From Eurosta solidaginis (taxonomy: Eukaryota; Arthropoda; Insecta; Diptera; Tephritidae): DNA of 64,000 nucleotides. Positions within the stretch are counted from its first letter, which is position 1; each line of letters starts with the position of its first letter. The DNA lies in contig NC_090324.1 in NCBI RefSeq assembly GCF_040869045.1, positions 194,554,028 to 194,618,027 on the forward strand, written 5' to 3'. Position numbers and translations under genes: made by a program. Below the pieces are notes generated by a model. It saw only the letters and a list, made by a program, of their open reading frames with translations. It had not been told where the DNA came from and made no database searches. Shown in pieces: positions 57,054-64,000 of this stretch.

Positions 57054-57171
57054 GATGGTGTCGTCCTGAAAATACAAGAGCAGACAGAGAAACGAGAAGT
57101 AGTTTGATACAGCGGATGATAAGCGGACATTTAATACGGAAATTTTGATATACAAGGAAAGCGTATATAAG

Positions 57172-58447
57172 TTATAGCGCCGGGCGCGAAGAGTGCTCCA
57201 TTGGAAGAAAGCACAGTTTTACTAAGGGGCGCATGACAAGCCCATTTTGGGTGCGAACCTCTACAACCCGAGCATGTTTGTCCGGGCCGAGGCGAACGTT
57301 CTCGATTCGTCCCAGACGCCACTCGGTGGGTGGGAGCGAATCTTCTTTAATTACGACGAGGTCGCCTGGTGTAGGATTTCGCTGTGGCGTTTGCCATTTA
57401 TAGCGTTTCTGAAGTTCCTTCAGATAATCCTCTTTCCAGCGTCGACTGAATTGGTGACGAAGCGATTTAAGTTTTTCCAATCGATTTATCCAGGAGAGGT
57501 CTTCCGCGTTTGGCTCAGAAATGGCTAATAGCGGTGCACCTCGAAGGAAGTGACCCGGAGTGAGCGCTGTGAAGTCAGCTGGGTCCTGGGATAGTGAGGT
57601 TAGAGGCCTCGAATTGAGAACTACTTCAATACGCACCAACAGCGTCGTGAATTCTTCGAATGTAAACTTGTGGGATGCAGCGGTTTTTTTGAAGTGGGTT
57701 TTAAAACTTTTTACTGCGGATTCCCACAAGCCGCCCATATGAGGGGCACTGGGTGAAATATACTGCCAGGGGGGCATATTTCTGCACAATGTCCGCAGAG
57801 CATTCGTTAAGAAATTTAACTAAGTCGCGTTCGAGTGCACGCTGAGCGCCAATGAACGTTTTACCATTGTCGCTCATCATTTTTGAGGGATAACCTCGTC
57901 TGCCAAAGAATCGGGCGAATGCTGCTCGAAAGGCTTCAGTAGTAAGGTCCGAGAATAGCTCGAGGTGTACTGCTTTTGTGGAAAAACAGACGAATACAGC
58001 CACGTACCCTTTTATGATAGTGGTCGACCTCAGAACCGATGCTTTTATTTGGAATGGACCTGCAAAGTCTACACCTGTTTTGGAAAAGGGGAATGAGAAA
58101 TTGCAGCGCTCAGGCGGTAGAGCTGCCATTATTTGCGTGCGCGTTTTCTGTTTGAAAAGCGTGCAAGTTTTGCATTGAAAAATGCATTTCTTAATAAGAG
58201 GCTTTAGTTTTGGTACGTAGTACTCTTGCCTCACCATTTGGAGCATTAACCGCATTTCTGCATGATGAAGCAGGCGTAAAAACTCCAGATACAACTGGCA
58301 GAGTCTTGAATCCGGAGGAAGGATTACTGGATGCTTCCCGTTGTATTGCATTGTAGAATGTTCCAATCTTCCACCGATACGTAGGAGTCCGTATCCATCC
58401 AGAAATGGGTCAAGAGCCAGAAGGGAACTGTTTTTGCTTATTGGCAT
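57172..58447 (-). pseudogene. pol: BEL/Pao integrase and C-terminal domain
   Basis: Two overlapping frames (58447-57701 and 57789-57172) show one frameshift near 57760. The first has the zinc region (LLHHAEMRLMLQMVRQEYYV ... KKCIFQCKTC), D in TGVDFAGPF and D in MMSDNGKTFIGA. The second has HMGGLWESAVKSFK with the catalytic E, then LLVRIEVVLNSRPL and the BEL-specific C-terminal domain (PGDLVVIKEDSLPPTEWRLG, RIENVRLGPD). The integrase core is complete apart from the shift. Confidence 0.9.
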
Positions 58448-59741
58448 ATTGTTTTGAAAAAGCGCTACCTGCTTTCGGCTTTGGCCATGCCGAAATGTGG
58501 CAAGAAAGCCATTGTGGTCCGTGCCACCAAAGTGAAGAGCATATCAAATCGTCCGGCTTGCAACCACGTGTGCCAAGATCAGCAGGGTTGTCTTGGCTAG
58601 ATGCACGGTTGGCCACATAAGTCTTCCAGGTCGATGGAGATTTTTCTGGCCAGGCTAGTATAATCTCAGAATCTGACCATAAGAATGTGTTGCCTGCTTG
58701 TAAGTCGAGCTATTTTCGAACAATTGAACCCAGTTTGGTGAGTAGGACTGCACCACATAGTTCTAAGCGGAGTAAGCTTATAGTTTTTATGGGGGCAACT
58801 TTGCCTTTCGCAACCAAAAGTGAAGATTTTATTTGGTTGCCCACATGTGTGCGGATGTAAATCGCTGCGCAATATTCTTTTTCCGAGGCATCACAGAACC
58901 CGTGGATTTGGGTGTCTTGCCCTGGAACGACATTAACCCATCGAGGGATTTCGATGTGGCAAATGGCTGGCAGATCTTCTGCGAAATGTTGCCATTTTGA
59001 TAATGTTGCGGGCTTGGCGCTTTCATCCCAATCGCTGCCATCCAGCCAGATTTCTTGGAGAAGCATCTTGGCCTGGATCATAACTGGCGACAGCCATCCT
59101 GTGGGTCAAAAAATTTTGCAACAGAGGATAAAATTTTTCGCTTTATGACCGCATTTTGGGTGTGTTCCGGCAGAATGGTGTATGAAAATTTGTCCGTGAG
59201 CGCGTTCCATCGAATGCCAAGAGTTTTGGTATTGGAGGTGCTCTCAAATTTCCAGAAGTTGGAGTCTAGAAGATCCTCCTTCGGAAACTGTTCTAATATG
59301 GCCGGGTGATTAGCCGTTAATTTCTTTAGTATGAAACCAGCTGATTTTAGGGCGTTTATCACACGAACGAGTGATTCATTGGCGTTATCGATGGTATGAC
59401 TTCCTGATAGGATGTCGTCGACATACGTTTGCGTCTTGAGAATTGTTGCAGCCAACGGGAATGTCGCTTTCGTGTCATCGGATAGTTGATGCAACGTACG
59501 AATAGCGAGATATAGTGCACAATTGACGCCAAATGTAACCGTTTTCAGATTGAAATCGCTAACAATGGAGTTGGCCGATTTGCGAAATAGGATTCGCTGA
59601 AAATCTTTGTCGTCCTCGTGTATAAGGATCTGACGGTACATTTTTTCAATGGTCCATTGAACACATACTTATGCATGCGCCACTGCAGAATAAGTAGCAT
59701 GAGATCTGGTTGGAGAGTTGGACCATTGTATAGCACGTCAT
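58448..59741 (-). pseudogene. pol: BEL/Pao RT C-terminal part and RNase H, broken
   Basis: Frames 59736-59545, 59641-59078, 59081-58710 and 58709-58410 carry successive parts. RT: LYNGPTLQPDLMLLILQW, RQILIHEDDKDFQRILF, and TYVDDILSGSH with the catalytic YVDD at 59414-59425. Shifts lie near 59655 and 59095. RNase H/connection: [18 protein letters not shown] and [11 protein letters not shown]; a TAG near 58710 is followed in frame by SSQDNPADLGTRG, typical of BEL. Confidence 0.88.
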
Positions 59742-61058
59742 TCAGGGATTTTCCTGACCCAGATTTTTAGAGGCGTTGAAAACCACACGGACTTTGGTGG
59801 TGACCTTATCTGGTTTGACTACCGCATGATGTGGCAAGTAAAATGAGAAGACCTTGCCATTCGAAGTTATTTCGCATGGGTCGGTAGATTCCATGTGATC
59901 AAGGTCGAGATATTCTTGCAACACATTGTTGTACATTGTGCCTAACTCCCCCTTTTTCTGAAGCGATCGCTCCATGCGGAAAAACTGCTGCAGAGCAGCC
60001 GGGCGGGATTTGCCGAGGGGGAGTTTTTCAGGAAACTCTTCCCTGAATGGAAGTCGCACAATGTATCGACCGTTTGGTGCACGTGTCGTGGTTGTTGCGT
60101 ATATCTGCTCACAAGCTTGATCCTCTAGGGATATCTGTGGAGGTTGTGGAATTTCCTCCTCTTCCCAAAATTTTCTCAGTTGAGAACTGAGTGTCTCGTT
60201 TGGTGCTTGGACTTGCGTCGAGAATGACACAACATTTTCAGTTATTAGACCACTGAGAATCCAACCAAAAATGGTTTGTTGCGCAAGTACTCTACCGCAC
60301 ACCGTTTTTATACCTTCCAGCAGAATTTGTGGAAGTATGTCGCTGCCAATGACCATGTCAGTCTTACCCGGTATGTGCCAACTGGGATCAGCGAGCTCAA
60401 GGAGTTTGAACTGCTGCCAGATTTTGCTACTAATGGTGGATGTTGGCAGACTTTTTGTCAGCTGCGGCAACACAATGGCATGAGCCTTTATCCTTTTCAT
60501 GGCCTTGGATGCAACCAGTGTCAAAGGACAAAGCTTGGAGGACTTTTGTACGACTTTTCCACCCAAGCCAGAGATTTCGAACTTGGAATGTTCGAATGGA
60601 AGTTTCAACCGTTTTTGAACTTTCGAGGAAATGAAAGTTCTTTCCGAGCCCTGATCAATAAGGGATCTCAGTTGAAATAATTCGCCTTCGTGTTCGACTG
60701 CGCCCATAGCAGTAGGAAGGAGAATTTGGTTATCATTGGCTGCATGCAATGATTGAACCGGTGCGTGTTTTGAACAACACGGTAGCTCGCTAGAATCGGA
60801 GCTATTCTGCGTTTGTCGAACGGGAGATGTTGACTCAGCAGTTGTGTGCTGCACGTTTGGTGCATGCGTTCGCGGGGTGGAACGTGGAGCTTGTGGGCTC
60901 GCATGCAACAGCGTGTGATGCCGTTGATGACATGTCGAATATGACCACTTGCTCATGCACTCATTACTGATATGAGTGCTGCTAAGGCAGTTTGTACACA
61001 GCTTAGCTTGTTTTGCGAATTGTGTCCGGTACCGGTCCGAATATGTACCGGCTTTAAG
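59742..61058 (-). pseudogene. pol: BEL/Pao gag zinc knuckle, aspartic protease and RT start
   Basis: About 438 residues open. CTNCLSSTHISNEC and HQRHHTLLH are the gag-end knuckles. The protease motif is LRSLIDQGSERTFIS (D-x-G in the A17 style of BEL/Pao), followed by a region to GWILSGLI. The RT start reads YIVRLPFREEFPEKLPLG, HAVVKPDKVTTKVRVVFNAS. The frame ends at 59742 through a frameshift in an A run near 59760. The upstream gag is lost. Confidence 0.88.
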
Positions 61059-61060
61059 AA

Positions 61061-61404
61061 AAACCACCAAATTTATGTGTTATTGTATATACATTAGGGT
61101 GGGTCGATTTGTATGGACGCAAATTAGCCGATATCGCGCCATCGATTTTTCAATAGGATTTGGGCTCAGGAAAAAAGTTGTTAAAGGCTACTGCAGTTTC
61201 ACCATGTGATTCACGGTTCGAATCCCGGTGAAACCTTTGATAACATTAAAAAATTGCCTGATGCTGATTACGTTGGCGGTTTTCGAAATGGGCCCATCGC
61301 AATATGCCAGTAAATGTTTCTTTCTTTTCAGTTTCTCTTAGAAAACATAATAATTGAAATTCAATTATTATAAGCCGGTGTTAAGCTCATGAATTCTTAA
61401 ATAT
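61061..61404. other. Spacer with MITE-like start and tRNA-like scrap
   Basis: It contains attagggtgggtcgatttgtatgg near 61092, a phrase reminiscent of short inverted-repeat elements in flies, and cacggttcgaatcccggtgaaacc near 61211, which has a B-box-like core. No full tRNA fold could be drawn. No gene. Confidence 0.4.
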
Positions 61405-63144
61405 ATGTATTAAAGAGTATTTTAAGAGAGAGTAGGCCATAGTTCTATGGATGGACGCCATTTAGGGATATCGCCATAAATGTGGAACAGGGCTGACTCT
61501 AGAATGTGTTTGTACGATACGGGTATCAAATGAAAGGTGGTAATGAGTATTTTAAAAGGGAGTGATCCTTAGTTCTATAGGTGGACGCCTTTTCGAGATA
61601 TCGCCATAAAGGTGGGCCAGGGGTGACTCTAGAATGTGCTTGTACGATATCGGTATCAAATGAAATGTGTTAGTGAGTATTTTTTATTTAGTTCTATAGG
61701 TGAACGCCTTTTCGATATATGGCCATAAAGGTGGAACAGGGGTGACTCTATAATGTGTTTGTACGATATGGGCATCAAATGAAAGGTGTTAATGAGTATT
61801 TTAAAAGGGAATGGGCTTTAGTTCTATAGGTAAGCCCCTTTTCGAGATATCGCCATAAAGGTGAACAAGGGGTGACTCTAGAATATGTTTTTACGATATG
61901 GGTATCAAATTAAAGGTGCAAATGAGTATTTTAAAAGGGAGTGATCCTTAGTTCCATAGGTGGACGCCGTTTCGAGATATCGCCATAAAGGTGGACCAAG
62001 GGTGACTCTAGAAGGTGTTTGTACGATACGGGAATCAAATGAAAGGTGTTAATGAGCATTTTAAAAGCGAGTGGGCCTTCGGTTTATAGGCAGACGCCTT
62101 TTCGAGGTATCGCCATAAAGGTGGACGAAGGGTGACTCTAGAATATTTGTACGATATGGGTATCAAACGAAAGGTGTTACTGAGCATTTTAAGAGGTAGT
62201 GGGCCTTAGGTCTATAGGTGGACGCCTTTTCGAGATATCGCCATTAAGGTGGGCCAGGGGTGACTCTAGAATGTACGATATGGGTATCAAATGAAAAGTG
62301 GTAATGAGTATTTTAAAAGGGAGTAATCCTTAGTTCTATAGGTGGACGCCTATTCGAGATATCGCCATAAAGGTGGGCCAGGGAATGTGTTTGTACGATA
62401 TGGGTATCAAATTAAAGGTACTAATGAGGGTTTTAAAAACGAGTGGCCCTTGTATTTTGTTGCATCATATCATTACTGGAGTTGAATGCTGGCTTAATTT
62501 ACTTATATAAAGCAAAGATATTAAATTTTTTGTTAAAATTTGACTTTTAAACAAATTTTTTTTTAAAAAGTGGGCGTGTTCTTAATCCGATTTTGCTAAT
62601 TTTTATTTGGCACATATATAGTAATAGTAGTTGCGTTCCTGCCAAATTTCATCATGATATCTTCAACGACTGCCAAATTACAGCTTGCAAAACTTTTAAA
62701 TTACCTTCTTTTAAAAGTGGGCGGTGCCACGCCCATTGTCCAAAATCTTACCAAGTTTCTATTCTGCGTCATAAGTTCAACCCATATACCAAGTTTCATC
62801 GCTTTATCCGTCTTTGGCAATGAATTATCACATTTTTTCGGTTTTCCAAACTTTCGATATCGAAAAAGTGGGTGTGGTTATAGTCCGATATCGTTCATTT
62901 TAAATAGCGAGCTGAGATGAGTGCCCAGGAACCTACATACCAAATTTCATCAAGATACCTCAAAATTTACTCAAGTTATCGTGTTAACGGACAGACGGAC
63001 ATGGCTAAATCGAATTTTTTTTCGATATTGATGATTTTGATATATGGAAGTCTATACCTATTTCGATTCCTATATACCTGTACAACCAACCGTTATCCAA
63101 TCAAAGTTAACATACTCTGTGAGCTCTGCTCAACTGAGTATAAA
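61405..63144 (-). mobile_element. Family B tandem-repeat element B4, 3'-truncated
   Basis: On the minus strand the 5' terminus is intact: tatactcagttgagcagag at about 63140-63122 and the module gacggacatggctaaa near 63008. About eight 127-bp monomers span 61405-62450. The stem-loop end is missing at 61405, where the sequence starts within a monomer. The flank 62450-62890 includes the gccacgcccattgtccaaaat and gatatcgaaaaagtgggtgtgg segments shared with B1-B3. Confidence 0.82.
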
Positions 63145-63797
63145 AAAAAAATACATTAAAATTTTACAATTGCTTAGGTCACAGACCTAAATATATCTAC
63201 CCCCCTCGTAACATAATCAACTACCACCCACACATGCTTGCGGGCACTAGAACACACAGGTATGTGTATGGGAGTGGTAGTACGTATGCATATTTATATG
63301 TTTACTGCTGTGAGCCCGCGGAATAGCAACTTTTTTGCCGGGAAACCCAACGAAGGACCTGAATCGTGGGTTCATCGGCTTTTGTTGCAAAGAGGCTTGT
63401 CCTGTATCGTAGGTTCATCGGCTTTTGTTGCAAAGAGTCTCGTCCTCTTTGTATCCAGCAGCCAGCAAGGAAACACGAATCATACGTCACGTAAGAGCTA
63501 ATATTTTTCAAACAATCCCCCACCCGCGGTAAGATTGTCCGGACGCAGCTCAAGGTAGCACAACACTGCTCTAAATATTAACATAACTTCAAACACCGCT
63601 TTGCGCCACTTTTCTACTTTCACCTGTGCAGGATTTATTTCCAAAAAACCATTTTAATTTACAGCACAAAATTTCGAGTTGTTAAGGTTATTTATTTAGA
63701 AACCTGTAATATTAATTTTCGCGCACATTCAATTAAATAAAATTTGTATCTCTCATTCAAATCACTTGCACTTTTTTTTGTTGTTATAATACAAAGT
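63145..63797. other. Spacer with a 43-bp direct duplication, no gene called
   Basis: ATCGTGGGTTCATCGGCTTT and the following bases to caaagag (63363-63394) recur at 63406-63437 with one change. The surrounding sequence includes cccacccgcggtaagattg and other moderately GC-rich stretches that resemble a decayed leader or LTR. No domain is found in the overlapping small ORFs. Confidence 0.5.
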
Positions 63798-64000
63798 GCG
63801 GCCATCGTGGTCTGATGGTAGCGTGCTCCGCCTGCCACACCATATGCCCCAGGTTCGCACCCGGGCAAGGCAACATCAACATTTTAGAAATAAGGGTTTT
63901 CAATTAGAAGACAATTTTTGTGAGCAGGGTCGCCCCTCGACAGTGTTGGGCAAGCGCTTCGAGTGTATTTCTGCCATGGAAATCTCTCAGTGAAAACTCA
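63798..64000 (+). mobile_element. tRNA-derived SINE, cut by window end
   Basis: Head gcggccatcgtggtctgatggtagcg, B box-like GGTTCGCACCC (63852-63862, one mismatch), and body caacatcaacattttagaaat ... ctcagtgaaaactca, matching 54856-55060. The 3' half and tail lie beyond the window. Confidence 0.9.

Larger units (their letters stand above)
56466..61060 (-). mobile_element. BEL/Pao LTR retrotransposon, decayed and 5'-truncated
   Basis: On the minus strand the order is zinc knuckle and A17-type protease, RT with YVDD, RNase H, integrase, and a further zinc-knuckle ORF. The gag N-terminus and 5' LTR are missing beyond about 61060, and no 3' LTR can be recognised. At least five frameshifts and several stops were read directly. 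Codon bias is less AT-rich than the flanks. Confidence 0.85.

Noticed and set aside
57131..57322. Small ORF MASGTNRERSPRPGQTCSGC near the BEL 3' end
   Set aside because: It overlaps the end of the integrase C-terminal domain in another frame and lacks a recognisable motif.
61192..61236. tRNA-like sequence with ggttcgaatccc
   Set aside because: Only the B-box region is convincing. The T stem has mismatches and no acceptor, D or anticodon arm could be drawn. At most a tRNA-derived fragment.
61405..62450. Regular repeats considered as a CRISPR array
   Set aside because: Units are contiguous 127-bp monomers without unique spacers, in a eukaryotic transposon context.

Overview
This window is eukaryotic, AT-rich and built almost entirely of nested transposable elements. 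I see no convincing host protein-coding gene, rRNA or functional tRNA gene. The mixture points to a higher fly, and a tephritid-type fruit fly is my best guess. It combines Osvaldo/Ulysses-like and Mag-like Gypsy, Copia and BEL/Pao LTR elements, an RTE remnant, a Penelope-like element, a tRNA-derived SINE, and DINE-1-like tandem-repeat elements carrying a 'gacggacatggctaaa' module. The species is inference and was not tested.

Layout. 1-2324: head-to-tail composite units of a tandem-repeat family (family A). 2878-14907: an Osvaldo/Ulysses-like Gypsy element with an unusually long 5' LTR (about 3.6 kb), a gag, a frameshifted pol and a truncated 3' LTR. 14908-26036: more family A array, split by a non-LTR retrotransposon on the minus strand (LINE copy 1, 16047-20100) with a clean 12-bp target duplication. 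26037-28677: AT-rich sequence with a 5'-truncated SINE, an unrecognised small membrane-protein ORF and scraps that may be gag and integrase. 28678-37673: two Penelope-like copies head to head, joined at a 24-bp perfect palindrome. One is interrupted by a DINE-1-like element (B1) and the other by a young Mag-like Gypsy element (32988-37519, LTRs 2 mismatches in 222). 37749-41301: a second family B element (B2) with an RTE fragment inside. 42088-56073: a Copia element with a GAAAT target duplication, split by a third family B element (B3, about 9.1 kb). B3 is itself split by LINE copy 2, and the Copia RNase H region carries a SINE with a 13-bp duplication. 56466-61060: a decayed BEL/Pao element on the minus strand with an extra zinc-knuckle ORF downstream of pol. 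61405-63144: a fourth family B element. 63798-64000: another SINE, cut by the window end.

Insertion order can be read from the nesting: Copia, then family B element B3, then LINE copy 2; Penelope, then Mag-like Gypsy; family A array, then LINE copy 1; Copia, then SINE. The most notable content is (i) a LINE family whose ancestral single ORF begins with a 2A-like ribosome-skipping motif followed by two PHD-like fingers, an AP endonuclease and a reverse transcriptase; (ii) two tandem-repeat element families, different in sequence, that share a terminal module and Helentron-like termini; (iii) an LTR whose two copies preserve the same intron-like donor/acceptor pairs; (iv) hammerhead-ribozyme-like motifs in the Penelope termini; and (v) a BEL-type 3' ORF preceded by a consensus splice acceptor. 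No complete autonomous element is certain. The Mag-like element is closest, but its protease motif reads DSR instead of DSG and its gag is split between frames.
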